The notes: generated by a model from the letters alone, not told the origin. A DNA stretch of 45,781 nucleotides from Acidobacteriota bacterium (GCA_021802985.1 JAJZQW010000014.1:1-45781), one strand, 5' to 3'; positions 8,872 to 17,699 are shown, counted from the stretch's first letter. Made by a program: numbers and translations.

Positions 8872-10020
8872 ATGCTCCAGCTCCCCCCGCTCTACCCCAT
8901 CACGGATGCGACCCGTCCCGAGCCCCTGTCGGAGCAGATCCGGCGCCTGGGCGCGGCGGGCTTTCCCCTGGTGCAGTTCCGGGGCAAGCCCCTGGGGGCC
9001 TCGGACCAGTGGGAGGAACTCCGGAAGGCCCTGGCGGAATCTGCTGCAAATGGCGGATGGCCTTGGATCTGTGTGAATGACAGGGCCGATCTTGCATTGC
9101 TGGCGGCCCGGGAGGGCCTGCGTCCCTGGGGCCTGCACCTGGGCCAGGGGGACCTGCCGACCGCCGAGGCCCGGAAGCTGCCGGGGCTGGCCCACTGCCA
9201 CCTGGGCGCTTCCACCCATGCAGCTTCCGAATGGGAGGGCGTAGACCCCGCCTGTGACCACGCAGGCATCGGTCCCTTCCGGGGGACGGCCACCAAGGCC
9301 GATCACGCCGCGCCCATCGGCCTCGAAGGCCTGGCGGCCGGCTGTGCGGCCCTGCGTCGGCAGGGACTGGCTCCGGTCGCCATCGGCGGGCTGGAGCCCG
9401 GGGACCTGGACGCCTGTTTCGGGGCCGGGGCCGAGGCCCTGGCCATGGTGGGCGGCCTTCACCGCGCCGCCGATCCCGCCGCCCTCGGGTGGACGGCTCA
9501 ACAGGCCCGCTGGCGGGTCCGCCCCCCCTTCCGGCGGGGCCAGGGGCTGGTCCTGGTGGGCGGCAGCGGGGCGGGCAAGACCACCCTCGGGCGGGAACTG
9601 GCCCGACGGCTGGGCCTGCCGTTCACGGACCTGGACGAGGCCGTGGCGGCCGCGGCGGGCAAGCCCATCGCCGCCCTCTTCGCGGCGGATGGCGAGGCCG
9701 CGTTCCGGCATCTCGAACATGCGACGCTGGCCCATCGACTCGACCACCCCCGCGTCATCGCCCTCGGGGGCGGAGCCTGGGAGGACCCGGACACCCGCCA
9801 GGCCGTGGCCGCCGCCGGGTTCCAACCCCTGTGGCTGGCGGAGACGCCGGAACGGGCCTGGGCGCGGGCCGGACGGGATCCCGAGCGCCCCCTGGCCCAG
9901 GACCGGACGGCCTTCCTGGCCCGCTGGGCGGCCCGCACCCCGGCCTGGTCCCTGGCCCCCATGGTTCTGCCCTTCGGACGGGAATCAGGGGATTTGGCTG
10001 CAGCCTTGCTAGAATCCTGA
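8872..10020 (+). CDS. Fusion protein: ThiE/TenI-like domain plus shikimate kinase
   Basis: 382 residues holding two enzymes in one frame. Residues 1-205 match thiamine-phosphate synthase or TenI: QFRGK, VNDRADLALL, LHLGQGDLP, GASTHAASE, GIGPFRGTATK and the phosphate-binding AIGG run. Residues about 218-382 match shikimate kinase: P-loop GGSGAGKTT at 229-237, the shikimate-binding TDLDEAV, GEAAFRHLE, ALGGGAW and RPLAQ. The key residues of both halves are present, so both could be active, making thiamine phosphate (or a TenI-type reaction) and phosphorylating shikimate. I know of no standard pathway linking them. A weak GGAG lies only 2 nt before the ATG. The metallophosphoesterase follows after 17 nt. 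Whether the first half is ThiE or TenI cannot be settled by eye. Confidence 0.88.
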   Translation: MLQLPPLYPITDATRPEPLSEQIRRLGAAGFPLVQFRGKPLGASDQWEELRKALAESAANGGWPWICVNDRADLALLAAREGLRPWGLHLGQGDLPTAEARKLPGLAHCHLGASTHAASEWEGVDPACDHAGIGPFRGTATKADHAAPIGLEGLAAGCAALRRQGLAPVAIGGLEPGDLDACFGAGAEALAMVGGLHRAADPAALGWTAQQARWRVRPPFRRGQGLVLVGGSGAGKTTLGRELARRLGLPFTDLDEAVAAAAGKPIAALFAADGEAAFRHLEHATLAHRLDHPRVIALGGGAWEDPDTRQAVAAAGFQPLWLAETPERAWARAGRDPERPLAQDRTAFLARWAARTPAWSLAPMVLPFGRESGDLAAALLES

Positions 10021-10037
10021 TCAACCCCCGAGCCTCC

Positions 10038-10778
10038 GTGGACCTGATCCTCTCCGATCTGCACTCGAACCTGCATGCCCTCCGCGCCGTGCTGCGGTTC
10101 GCCAGACGCAAGGCGATCCACCGCTTCGTGTTGCTGGGGGACCTGGTGGGCTACGGCGCCCACCCCAATCAGCTGCTGGAGAAGGTCCGCGAGCTGCGGC
10201 CCCGCTTCCTGGTCCGGGGCAATCACGACAAGGTCTGTGCCGGCCTGGAACCGGACGGGGCCTTCAGCCTGCCCGCCCGGCAGGCCGCAGACTGGACCCG
10301 GGAACGGCTCCGCCAGGACAACTGGCGCTTTCTCTCAGAGCTGCCCATGGGGCCCCTCTGGGTGGGGGAGGACTATCAGATCGCCCACGGGTCGCCCATG
10401 GACGAGGATGCCTACCTGCTCCACATCCGCGAGATCGGCCAGGCCTTCGATGCCTTCCAGGGCCAGCTCTGCTTCTTCGGGCACACCCACCTGCCCGGCT
10501 GCTTCGAGCTGGACGAGGCCGGCGGCCAGCTGAACTGGATCTGCCTCCAGCCCGGCGAATGGTTCGAGCTCCAGCCCCGGTGCCGGTACCTCGTGAATCC
10601 GGGCTCGGTGGGGCAGCCCCGGGACCGGGATCCCCGCGTCTCTTTCCTCACCTTCGACCCGGAGCGCCGCCGTGTGCGCCTGCACCGCCTGGACTACGAT
10701 GTGAAGGGCGCCGCGCGGGCCATCCTCGCCGCCGGACTCCACGCCAACCTTGCGGAACGGCTCGCGCAGGGCATTTGA
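10038..10778 (+). CDS. Metallophosphoesterase (calcineurin-like)
   Basis: 246 residues from a GTG at 10038, chosen because the conserved ILSDLHSN motif begins three residues later and the upstream frame is fusion-gene shadow. The two-metal phosphoesterase motifs appear in order: DLHSN, GDLVGYG, GNHDKV, AHGSP and FGHTH. Members of this YfcE/ApaH-like group hydrolyse phosphodiesters or phosphoproteins; the substrate here cannot be told. Cytoplasmic, with no signal peptide. The gene begins 17 nt after the fusion gene and ends 11 nt before the PilZ gene, so the three are probably cotranscribed. There is no obvious Shine-Dalgarno before the GTG, so translation may rely on coupling. Confidence 0.9.
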   Translation: MDLILSDLHSNLHALRAVLRFARRKAIHRFVLLGDLVGYGAHPNQLLEKVRELRPRFLVRGNHDKVCAGLEPDGAFSLPARQAADWTRERLRQDNWRFLSELPMGPLWVGEDYQIAHGSPMDEDAYLLHIREIGQAFDAFQGQLCFFGHTHLPGCFELDEAGGQLNWICLQPGEWFELQPRCRYLVNPGSVGQPRDRDPRVSFLTFDPERRRVRLHRLDYDVKGAARAILAAGLHANLAERLAQGI

Positions 10779-10789
10779 AAGGATCTCCC

Positions 10790-11482
10790 ATGGCCAGCGG
10801 GGCCACCCTCACCGATCTCGCCCTGAACCAGCTGCTGCAGGAGGCCGTGGCGACCCAGGCGCCCGCCAGCCTGCGTCCCCAGGGAAGCCCCCGGCTCCTC
10901 GGGGACCTGCACCTGGTCACCTACGAACCGGGCGAGACGCTGGATCTGGAGGGCTTCCATCCCCGGGACCAGGTGCCGCCCGCGGGTGCCTTCGTGACCC
11001 TCTCCCTCCTGCTGGGCCACGAGATCCTCTCCCTGGAGGCGGACCTGCTCACCGTCACCTCCCGGGAAGGCGCGACGGCGCTCCTGCGCCTGGGCTGGCC
11101 CCAGGACGCGAGGCTGCACCGGCGCGCGGATGTACGGGTGGCGGCCCCGGCCCAGGCTCCCCTGGAGGCCGTGGTGAAACTGGGCGGGCGGCGTCACCAG
11201 GCGCTGCTCATGAACCTCACCGAGACCGGCGTGGGCCTGGCGTTCCAGGACCTCCTCCTGGTCGACCTCCGCGCCCCGCTGGAGATCGACGCCACCCTTC
11301 CGGGTGGCATCCCCCTGCACTGCCCCGGCGAGGTTTGCCACCTCACGGTCCTGGAAGGCCAGGACTACCCCACCCGCCTGGGCGTGGTGCTCCAGCCCCG
11401 GGCCGAGGCCGACCTGGAACCCATGCGGCGCTTCATCCAGGCCCGCCGGACGGACCGCAGCCAGACCTTCCGGCAGGGGTGA
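10790..11482 (+). CDS. PilZ-domain protein
   Basis: 230 residues from the ATG at 10790, with AAAGGA about 6 nt upstream. The C-terminal half looks like a PilZ domain: an RRxxxR motif (Arg111, Arg112, Arg116) followed about 30 residues later by NLTETGVGL, which stands where the usual D.S..G motif lies. The N-terminal half (about 35-105) resembles the YcgR-type N-domain. PilZ domains bind cyclic di-GMP and alter motility, secretion or polysaccharide export. The Asp-to-Asn and Ser-to-Thr changes in the second motif could weaken binding. It lies 2 kb downstream of the GGDEF-EAL gene, a plausible source of the ligand, but no flagellar or pilus gene is near. Confidence 0.75.
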   Translation: MASGATLTDLALNQLLQEAVATQAPASLRPQGSPRLLGDLHLVTYEPGETLDLEGFHPRDQVPPAGAFVTLSLLLGHEILSLEADLLTVTSREGATALLRLGWPQDARLHRRADVRVAAPAQAPLEAVVKLGGRRHQALLMNLTETGVGLAFQDLLLVDLRAPLEIDATLPGGIPLHCPGEVCHLTVLEGQDYPTRLGVVLQPRAEADLEPMRRFIQARRTDRSQTFRQG

Positions 11483-11567
11483 GCGCCCCCGCCTGAATCT
11501 TTGTCCCCGTGGGCGGCATGTTCCCTCCGCCGGACTGCCGTATCCTTTTGGTTGTCTGGACATGAAC

Positions 11568-11574
11568 AGGGAGG
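11568..11574 (+). promoter_or_regulatory. Shine-Dalgarno that fixes the peroxiredoxin start
   Basis: AGGGAGG lies 5 nt before the ATG at 11580. The in-frame ATG at 11562 has no such site and would put charged residues ahead of the signal peptide. Confidence 0.6.
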
Positions 11575-11579
11575 AACGG

Positions 11580-12125
11580 ATGACCCCCAGGAAACTGCTC
11601 GCCCTCGTATTGGCCCCCGCGCTCTGCGCCATCCCAGCCTTCGCCGCCCTGAAAGTGGGCGACCGGGCCCCCGATTTCCAGGCCCAGGCCTCGCTCGGGG
11701 GCAAGGTATCGGCCTTCTCGCTGGCCGCGGCCCTGAAGAAGGGTCCCGTGGTCCTCTACTTCTACCCGGCGGCCTTCACCCCGGGCTGCACGGTCGAGGC
11801 CCATGACTTCGCCGAAGCCATCGATCAGTACAAGGCCCTGGGCGCCATGGTGATCGGCGTGTCCCACGACCCCATCGACAAGCTCAACCAGTTCTCGGTG
11901 AGCGAGTGCCGCGGCAAGTTCCCCGTGGCCGCAGACCCCGACCAGCACATCATGAAGGCCTACGATGCGGTGCTGGCCGCCAAGCCGCAGTACGCCAACC
12001 GGACTTCGTACGTCATTGCCCCGGATGGCCGCATCCTCTACACCTACACGGACCTCAAGCCCGGCCAGCACGTGGCGAACACGCTGGCGGCCCTGCGGCA
12101 GTGGAAGGCCCAGTCCGCGAAATAG
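11580..12125 (+). CDS. Exported peroxiredoxin (Bcp/PrxQ or AhpC-TSA type)
   Basis: 181 residues. A signal peptide (RK, then a Leu/Ala core ending AFA) covers about residues 1-22, placing the enzyme in the periplasm. The thioredoxin-fold domain has the start GDRAPDFQA and the active site PAAFTPGCT, with the peroxidatic Cys at position 70 and the conserved Thr and Pro around it. The typical PrxQ resolving Cys five residues later is replaced by His; Cys110 in SVSECRGK may serve instead. It would reduce peroxides using an external thiol donor. It has its own strong Shine-Dalgarno and a 97-nt leader. The ArnD-like gene follows 62 nt later; no functional link is evident. Confidence 0.9.
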   Translation: MTPRKLLALVLAPALCAIPAFAALKVGDRAPDFQAQASLGGKVSAFSLAAALKKGPVVLYFYPAAFTPGCTVEAHDFAEAIDQYKALGAMVIGVSHDPIDKLNQFSVSECRGKFPVAADPDQHIMKAYDAVLAAKPQYANRTSYVIAPDGRILYTYTDLKPGQHVANTLAALRQWKAQSAK

Positions 12126-12187
12126 CGGTCCCGCGCCTTGCTGCCGCCCGCATTCCCGGGTGCAATGGAGGGTCGAAAGGCCCCCGC

Positions 12188-13078
12188 ATGAAAGCCATCT
12201 CGCTCCGCGTCGATGTCGACACCCTGGAAGGCTCCCTCCGGGGCATCCCCACGCTGCTGCGCCTGCTGGACCGGCACCAGATGCGGGCCAGCTTCTACTT
12301 CAGCTTCGGCCCCGACAACAGCGGCAAGGCCCTGCGGCGCATCTTCCGGAAGGGCTTCCTGGCGAAGATGCGGCGGACCAACGGCCCGAAGCTCTACGGC
12401 TTCAAGACCATGATGTACGGCCTGCTGCTCCCGGCTCCCATCATCTGGAAGCGGGCCGCTGCGGAGATGCGCATGGCCCGTGAAGCCGGCCACGAGGTGG
12501 CCATCCACGGCTGGGATCACGTGCAGTACCACGACCTGCTGGACCGGAAGTCCAGACAGTGGCTGTCCGACTGGTATGCCCAGGCCCATGATGCCTTCGC
12601 CGCCGTGTTCGGGGAAAGGGCCCGGGGCGCCGTGAGCCCCGCCTGGCGCTGCAACGACACCACCCTGGCGTTGCAGGAAGCCTACGGCCTGGACTACGCC
12701 GGGGATTGCCGTGGCTTCGCACCCTTCTACCCCACCGTGCACGGGCAGGCCCTGAAGACCCTCCAGATTCCGACCACCCTGCCCACCCTGGACGAGCTGC
12801 TGGGCCTGGACGGCCGCACCTCAACCCAGGTGAACGAGGAGGTCTGGGGCCTGGTGCGGGAGGACGCCCTGAACGTCTACGCGCTTCATACGGAAGTCGA
12901 GGGGGGCGCCCTTGTCGAGACCTTCGATGCGTTCCTCGGCGGCCTGCGAGCGCGCGGCGTCCAGGCCCGCACCCACGCGGACTGGCTGCCGGAACTGAAG
13001 GCCGCGAATCCCCCCGCCAAGGCCATCACGCGCCGCGAGATCCCCGGCCGCGCCGGCTGGGTGAGCTGGGAGGGATAG
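12188..13078 (+). CDS. ArnD-like polysaccharide deacetylase
   Basis: 296 residues from ATG 12188, with GAAAGG 7 nt upstream. It resembles ArnD, the enzyme that deformylates undecaprenyl-phosphate 4-formamido-arabinose for lipid A modification. Matching blocks are LRVDVDT, FYFSFGPDNSGKALRR, the LYGF segment, EVAIHGWDH (metal-binding His pair), SPAWRCND, DCRGFAPF, QIPTTLPT, HTEVEG and the C-terminal IPGRAGW. The catalytic Asp pair and the histidines of the NodB-type site are present. No arnA, arnB, arnC or arnT gene lies nearby, so the substrate may be another polyprenyl-linked sugar. It ends convergent to secDF, with a shared terminator hairpin between them. Confidence 0.82.
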   Translation: MKAISLRVDVDTLEGSLRGIPTLLRLLDRHQMRASFYFSFGPDNSGKALRRIFRKGFLAKMRRTNGPKLYGFKTMMYGLLLPAPIIWKRAAAEMRMAREAGHEVAIHGWDHVQYHDLLDRKSRQWLSDWYAQAHDAFAAVFGERARGAVSPAWRCNDTTLALQEAYGLDYAGDCRGFAPFYPTVHGQALKTLQIPTTLPTLDELLGLDGRTSTQVNEEVWGLVREDALNVYALHTEVEGGALVETFDAFLGGLRARGVQARTHADWLPELKAANPPAKAITRREIPGRAGWVSWEG

Positions 13079-13117
13079 CCTTCCGCTGCCGCCAGAAACC
13101 ACGTCATTCTTTTCTCC

Positions 13118-13152
13118 AAAGCAGAAGCCCGGCTCCGCCGGGCTTCTGCTTT
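13118..13152. terminator. Bidirectional terminator hairpin between arnD-like and secDF genes
   Basis: Perfect 16-bp inverted repeat with a 3-nt loop (left arm 13118-13133, right arm 13137-13152). The arms begin with AAA and end with TTT, so the stem closes with A-T pairs and gives a short U-run in either direction. It lies between convergent genes ending at 13078 and 13184. Confidence 0.8.
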
Positions 13153-13183
13153 GGCACCCGCGGAGCGCAGCTCCGCGGCCCGA

Positions 13184-16033
13184 TCAATGCTGCTTCAGCT
13201 TGTCCTTCCCGCCGAACCACTGGTCCCAGTACACGACCACCGGGCTGGCAATGTAGATCGAACTGTAGGTGCCGGTGATGACGCCGATGACCAGGGGGAA
13301 GGCCAGGTCGTGGAGGGCCGGGCCGCCGAAGAGCCAGAGGCAGACGCTCACGAAGAGCACGGAGACCGAGGTGAGGATGGTCCGGCTCAGGGTCTGGTTG
13401 ATGGAGTCGTTCACCAGCTTCGTGATGGAGGCGCGCCGGTATTCCGGCTTGTGGCTGTTCTCCCGGATGCGGTCGAAGACCACGATGGTGTCGGCCATGG
13501 AGTAGCCCATGAGGGTCAGGAAGCTGGCCACCACCGGGACGTTGAACTCGTAGCCGAAGGCCGCGAACAGCGCCAGGGCCATGAGCATGTCGTGGATCAG
13601 GGCCACGATGCCGCCGACCGCGTAGCTGGCCGTGAAGCGGAACATGACGTAGACCAGGATGGCGATGCTGGCCATCAGGACGGCCGTCAGGGTCTTCCGG
13701 GTCCACTCGCCCGAGATGCTGGGCGAGAAGCTCTCATCCTTCTGGATGCCCACGGAGCCCAGGCGGTAGTCCTTGCGGACCGTGTCCCTCACGGCCTGGG
13801 GCACATCCTGGGGCAGCTGGTCGAAGCTCTGGTAGAGGCCCGAGGGCAGGCGGTCCCGGACCGAGATGATCCGATCCGCCATGGGTCCGTAGGCCGCGGC
13901 CTGGGCAAGGCCCTGGTCGTCCTGCGGAATTCCCATGGGATTGGCCTTGGCCAGGGCATCCGCCAGGTTCTTGGACCCCTCGAGGTTGAGGGGCGGCAGG
14001 GTGCTGGTGGCGGCCTCGGGATCGAGCTGCTTGAAGATGGCTCGCAGGGCGCTGGCTTGCAGGGTGGAATCCTTCTGGTCCGCATCCTTGCGGGCCTTCA
14101 CCTTCACCGAGAAGTCCTGGTAGGACTTGTCGGAACTTTCGTAGGCCACCACGGAGGCATCGGCATAGCCCCCCTTGGCCAGGGCCGCCCGGATGGTTTC
14201 CGGCTCCATGGGCCCCCGGAACCGCACGGTCATGTCGTTGCCACCCACGAACTGCATGCCCAGCTTGATCCTCGGATTGTTCGAGATGTGCCACGGATGG
14301 ACGTAGGCGAGGCTGACGAGGATGATGCTCCAGCTGACGGCCAGCGCGATGCCCTTGTACTTCATGAAGTCGAAGGCGGCGCCCTTGAAGAAGGTGTGGT
14401 TGCCCACCGACAGGGTCTTGGTGCCGGGATGATGCTCCAGCACCCAGTCATAGATGAACCGGCTGATGTAGATGCTGGTGAAGAGGCTGGCCACCACGCC
14501 CACGGTCAGGGTGACGGCGAAGCCCTTCACGGGCCCCGTGCCGAAGATGAACAACAGCAGGGCCGCGAACAGCTGCGTCACGTGGCTGTCCACGATGGTC
14601 CAGAACACGCGGTCGAAGCCCGCGTCAATGGCCCCCGGGACACTCTTGCCCGTGGCGAGCTCCTCCTTGATGCGCTCGAAAATGAGGATGTTGGCGTCCA
14701 CCGCCATGCCCAGGGTCAAGGCGAAACCCGCGATGCCCGGCAGCGTGAGCGTGGCCCGGAAGGAGCCCAGCAGCCCCATCATCACGATGACGTTCACGGT
14801 GAGGGCCACGATCGCGTTGAGGCCCGACCAGTGGTAGAAGACCACCATGAACAGGATGATGGTCAGGAACCCGATGAGGGCGGCCCGCACACCGGCATGG
14901 ATGGAATCGCGGCCCAGGCCGGGGCCCACCACGCGCTCTTCGAGGAACTTCATGGGCGCGCGCAGGGCGCCGCTGCGGAGCTGGCTGGCCAGATCGTCGG
15001 CCTCCTGGGCCGAGAAGTTGCCGGCGATGCGCACGGCGCCGCCGATGATCTTCTCCTTGGCGCTCAGCTCCGTGATGATCTTGTGATCCAGCACGATGGC
15101 GATGAGGCGGCTCTCGTCGGCCGCGATGCCGGTGATGCGGGCGAAATCATCGTCCCCCTTCTTGTTGAGGGTGAAGTTGACCTCGTTGGCCTCGGTCGTG
15201 GAGTTGGTGGCCCGGTGGGCGTCGATGATGTCGGCGCCATCCACCCCCTGGGTGCTGTCCAGCAGCACCCACAGGCTGATTTTCTCCTCACCGGGCTTGA
15301 CCTTCACCACCGGCTGGCCGGCCCGGCGGGCCGCCCGGTCGCTCTCGATCTCCGGCACCAGTTCGGTCCCCTCTGGGAGCTGCCCGTGGAAGTGTTCCAT
15401 GGCCGCTTCCCGGGTCGGGAACTTGATCACGTCCGCCTTGGCGAGGAGCCGCTGCTCCAGGTGGCCGGGCGTGGACAGGAGCTTCTTGACGCGCTCGCGG
15501 TCACCTTCCTCGATGCCGGGGATCTCCACCACGATACGGTTGCCCTCGGCACCGCTGGCGGTGATCTCGGGCTCGAGCACGTTGGCGGGATCGATGTCCC
15601 GGATGCGCTTCTCGATGACCTCCAGGGCGCGCTTGTTGGCGTCGTCCTTCAGCTGCTTCTGGTAGCTCGACGTCTGCGTGAGCCGGTAGGAAGCCCCCGC
15701 CTCGGCCAGCGTGTAGCCGGGGAAGAAGTCCTTGACCACCTTCTCGAGGGTGGCTTTCTGCTCGGCGCCCGCGCCATCCACGCGGAGGCCGTCACCGTCC
15801 ACCTGCACGCTGGCGGAGGGGAACCCCTTGTCGCGGAGCCGGGAGACCAGGCGGTCCCGGGTGTCCGTCAGATCGGCCACCAGGGCTTCCTGGCCCTGGA
15901 CCTCCAGCTCGAAGTGGACACCGCCCCGCAGATCGAGGCCCAGCTTCACCTTGGAGAGGGGCGTGAAGAAATAGCCGCAGCCGAGGAGGATGGCCAGGAC
16001 AGTGACGAGGCGCCAGAGGCTCCGTTTGCTCAC
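13184..16033 (-). CDS. secDF: SecDF, fused protein-translocase accessory subunit
   Basis: 949 residues combining SecD (about 1-545) and SecF (from about 557) in one chain. SecDF uses the proton gradient to help pull exported proteins through SecYEG in the inner membrane. Each half has the expected six membrane helices. SecD shows GLDLRGG after the first helix, the long periplasmic P1 region, and GMAVDANILIFERIKEE. SecF shows GMQFVGGND and GYSMADTIVVFDRIREN. The start is a GTG preceded by AGGAGA. It follows yajC by 52 nt in the classical tgt-yajC-secDF order. Fusion is known in some lineages; most Gram-negatives keep the two separate. A strong hairpin follows the stop. Confidence 0.96.
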   Translation of the reverse strand: MSKRSLWRLVTVLAILLGCGYFFTPLSKVKLGLDLRGGVHFELEVQGQEALVADLTDTRDRLVSRLRDKGFPSASVQVDGDGLRVDGAGAEQKATLEKVVKDFFPGYTLAEAGASYRLTQTSSYQKQLKDDANKRALEVIEKRIRDIDPANVLEPEITASGAEGNRIVVEIPGIEEGDRERVKKLLSTPGHLEQRLLAKADVIKFPTREAAMEHFHGQLPEGTELVPEIESDRAARRAGQPVVKVKPGEEKISLWVLLDSTQGVDGADIIDAHRATNSTTEANEVNFTLNKKGDDDFARITGIAADESRLIAIVLDHKIITELSAKEKIIGGAVRIAGNFSAQEADDLASQLRSGALRAPMKFLEERVVGPGLGRDSIHAGVRAALIGFLTIILFMVVFYHWSGLNAIVALTVNVIVMMGLLGSFRATLTLPGIAGFALTLGMAVDANILIFERIKEELATGKSVPGAIDAGFDRVFWTIVDSHVTQLFAALLLFIFGTGPVKGFAVTLTVGVVASLFTSIYISRFIYDWVLEHHPGTKTLSVGNHTFFKGAAFDFMKYKGIALAVSWSIILVSLAYVHPWHISNNPRIKLGMQFVGGNDMTVRFRGPMEPETIRAALAKGGYADASVVAYESSDKSYQDFSVKVKARKDADQKDSTLQASALRAIFKQLDPEAATSTLPPLNLEGSKNLADALAKANPMGIPQDDQGLAQAAAYGPMADRIISVRDRLPSGLYQSFDQLPQDVPQAVRDTVRKDYRLGSVGIQKDESFSPSISGEWTRKTLTAVLMASIAILVYVMFRFTASYAVGGIVALIHDMLMALALFAAFGYEFNVPVVASFLTLMGYSMADTIVVFDRIRENSHKPEYRRASITKLVNDSINQTLSRTILTSVSVLFVSVCLWLFGGPALHDLAFPLVIGVITGTYSSIYIASPVVVYWDQWFGGKDKLKQH

Positions 16034-16085
16034 GGGGCTCTCCTAACAGAAAGCGGTCCGGCTGGGCCGGACCGGTGGGTAAGGG

Positions 16086-16397
16086 TCAGTTCTTGGACTC
16101 GGGCTCGGTGGCCAGGGCGGCGACGGCGGTGCGGCGGGCCTTCACCACAGAGCTGCCGAGCTTCAGCCAGATGTGCTTGTCCTCGACGCGGTCGATGGTG
16201 GCGTAGAGGCCCGAGGCGAGGATCACCTCGTCCCCCGCCTTCAGCTTCGAGAGGCGGGCCTCCATCTCCTTCCGGGCCTTGCTCTGGGGCCGGATGAGGA
16301 GGAAGTAGAACATCAGGGCCATGCCGCCGATGAACACGAACTGGGTCCATCCGGGAGGGCCGGACGCGGGGGTTTGCGCAAACAGGGCGAAGGTCAT
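16086..16397 (-). CDS. yajC: YajC, preprotein translocase accessory subunit
   Basis: 103 residues. A single membrane helix (about 20-36, ending FYFLLIRPQSKARKE) is followed by a small cytoplasmic beta domain with the conserved LKAGDEVILASGLYATI pattern. YajC associates with SecDF at the translocon. Its ATG directly abuts the TGA of tgt (TGAATG), which fits a coupled operon, and secDF follows. Length and motif order are typical. Confidence 0.95.
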   Translation of the reverse strand: MTFALFAQTPASGPPGWTQFVFIGGMALMFYFLLIRPQSKARKEMEARLSKLKAGDEVILASGLYATIDRVEDKHIWLKLGSSVVKARRTAVAALATEPESKN

Positions 16398-17543
16398 TCA
16401 GGGCTCCTCGATCATCCATCCAGCGCGCGCGGCTTGGGCGAAGGCGGGAAAGCGGTTCTCCAGCAGTGCCTGCCTCGCGGCTCGGGTAAGCCCCACAGTG
16501 TAGCTCAGGTTGTGGATCGTGTTCAGCGTGAAGGCCAGCAACTCTCCGCAACGGAAGAGATGGTGCAGGTAGGCCCGGCTGAAGGTCCGGCAGGTATAGC
16601 AGCCGCAAGCCGGGTCCAGGGGCAGGTCCGCCTCCCGGTGCCGGGCGTTCTTGAGGTTGAGCCGGCCCCGGCTGGTGAGGATGCGGCCGTGCCGGGCCTC
16701 CCGGCTGGGCAGCACGCAATCGAAGAGATCCACCCCCTGTTCGATGCCGAAGAGCAGATCCTCCGGGGTGCCCACCCCCATGAGGTAGCGCGGCCGGTCC
16801 GCGGGCAGCTCCCCCACGAACTCGGCCAGCACGGCGTTCATCGCCTCCTTGGGCTCGCCCACGCTCAGGCCGCCCACCGCGAAGCCCTGGAAGGGCGTGC
16901 GGGAATCGAGGTCCAGGGCCTCGGCCAGATGCCGCCGCCGCAGATCCAGGTGCGTCCCGCCTTGGTTGATGGCGAAGAGCCCCTGGTGCGGCTGGAGCGG
17001 CACGGCCCGGCTCCGGGCCAGCCAGCGTGTGGTGCGGGCCATGCTGAGCTCCAGTTTGCCCCGCTCCATCTGGCCCGGCGGACACTCGTCCAGGGCCATG
17101 CAGATGTCGGAACCGAGGTTCCGCTGGATCTCCAGGCTCCGCTCCGGCGACAGGAACTGGGGGCTCCCGTCCACATGGCTCTGGAAGGTCACGCCCTCCT
17201 CCGTCATCTTCCGCAGGGAGGCCATGGAGAACACCTGGAAGCCCCCGGAATCCGTGAGGATGGGACCTTCCCAGCCCATGAAGCGGTGCAGCCCGCCGAG
17301 GGCCGCCACCAGGCCATCTCCGGGACGCAAACCCAGGTGGTAGGTGTTGCCGAGGATCACCTGCGGGCCGATCTCGCGAAGCTGCGCGGGCGTGATGCCT
17401 TTCACCGTGCCTTGGGTGCCCACGGGCATGAACGCGGGCGTGAGCACCTCGCCGTGGGCCGTGGCGAAACGCCCGGCCCGCGCAGGGCCCGGACCGGACG
17501 CTTCATGCTGAAAGGCGAAGAGGTGAGTTGTGATCGATGACAT
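16398..17543 (-). CDS. tgt: Queuine tRNA-ribosyltransferase
   Basis: 381 residues, the usual size. The enzyme exchanges guanine-34 for preQ1 in tRNAs with GUN anticodons, a step in queuosine formation. Visible features are MPVGTQGTVKG near the N-terminus, ILTDSGGFQVFS with the general-acid/base Asp, DECPP, NQGG, GGLSVGE, MGVGTPED, the nucleophile Asp in GVDLFDCVLPSR, and the zinc site CGCYTC with a distal Cys and His. First gene of tgt-yajC-secDF, so its promoter probably lies in the 261-nt gap shared with tonB. No other queuosine gene is in the window. Confidence 0.96.
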   Translation of the reverse strand: MSSITTHLFAFQHEASGPGPARAGRFATAHGEVLTPAFMPVGTQGTVKGITPAQLREIGPQVILGNTYHLGLRPGDGLVAALGGLHRFMGWEGPILTDSGGFQVFSMASLRKMTEEGVTFQSHVDGSPQFLSPERSLEIQRNLGSDICMALDECPPGQMERGKLELSMARTTRWLARSRAVPLQPHQGLFAINQGGTHLDLRRRHLAEALDLDSRTPFQGFAVGGLSVGEPKEAMNAVLAEFVGELPADRPRYLMGVGTPEDLLFGIEQGVDLFDCVLPSREARHGRILTSRGRLNLKNARHREADLPLDPACGCYTCRTFSRAYLHHLFRCGELLAFTLNTIHNLSYTVGLTRAARQALLENRFPAFAQAARAGWMIEEP

Positions 17544-17670
17544 GACTGTGACCTGGCCTTCTTAACAAAAATTAACATCCACACGGTTTGGCCCGTGAAG
17601 CCACTGCGTGACTGCCATGAAAAAAACGTGGAACGCCGTATCCGCGTGGCCTTGCGGGGGTTTTCTGCGC

Positions 17671-17699
17671 TTGACCCGGAGGCAGACCTTTGCCATCTT
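17671..17699 (+). promoter_or_regulatory. Possible sigma-70-like promoter for tonB
   Basis: TTGACC (17671-17676) matches the -35 consensus at five of six positions. After 17 nt comes CATCTT (17694-17699), a weak -10 with only three matches. It sits about 100 nt upstream of the tonB ATG inside the divergent tgt-tonB gap. Confidence 0.25.

Noticed and set aside
13151..16297. 1048-codon plus-strand frame over secDF
   Set aside because: His/Gly/Val-rich shadow of secDF with no domain signals.
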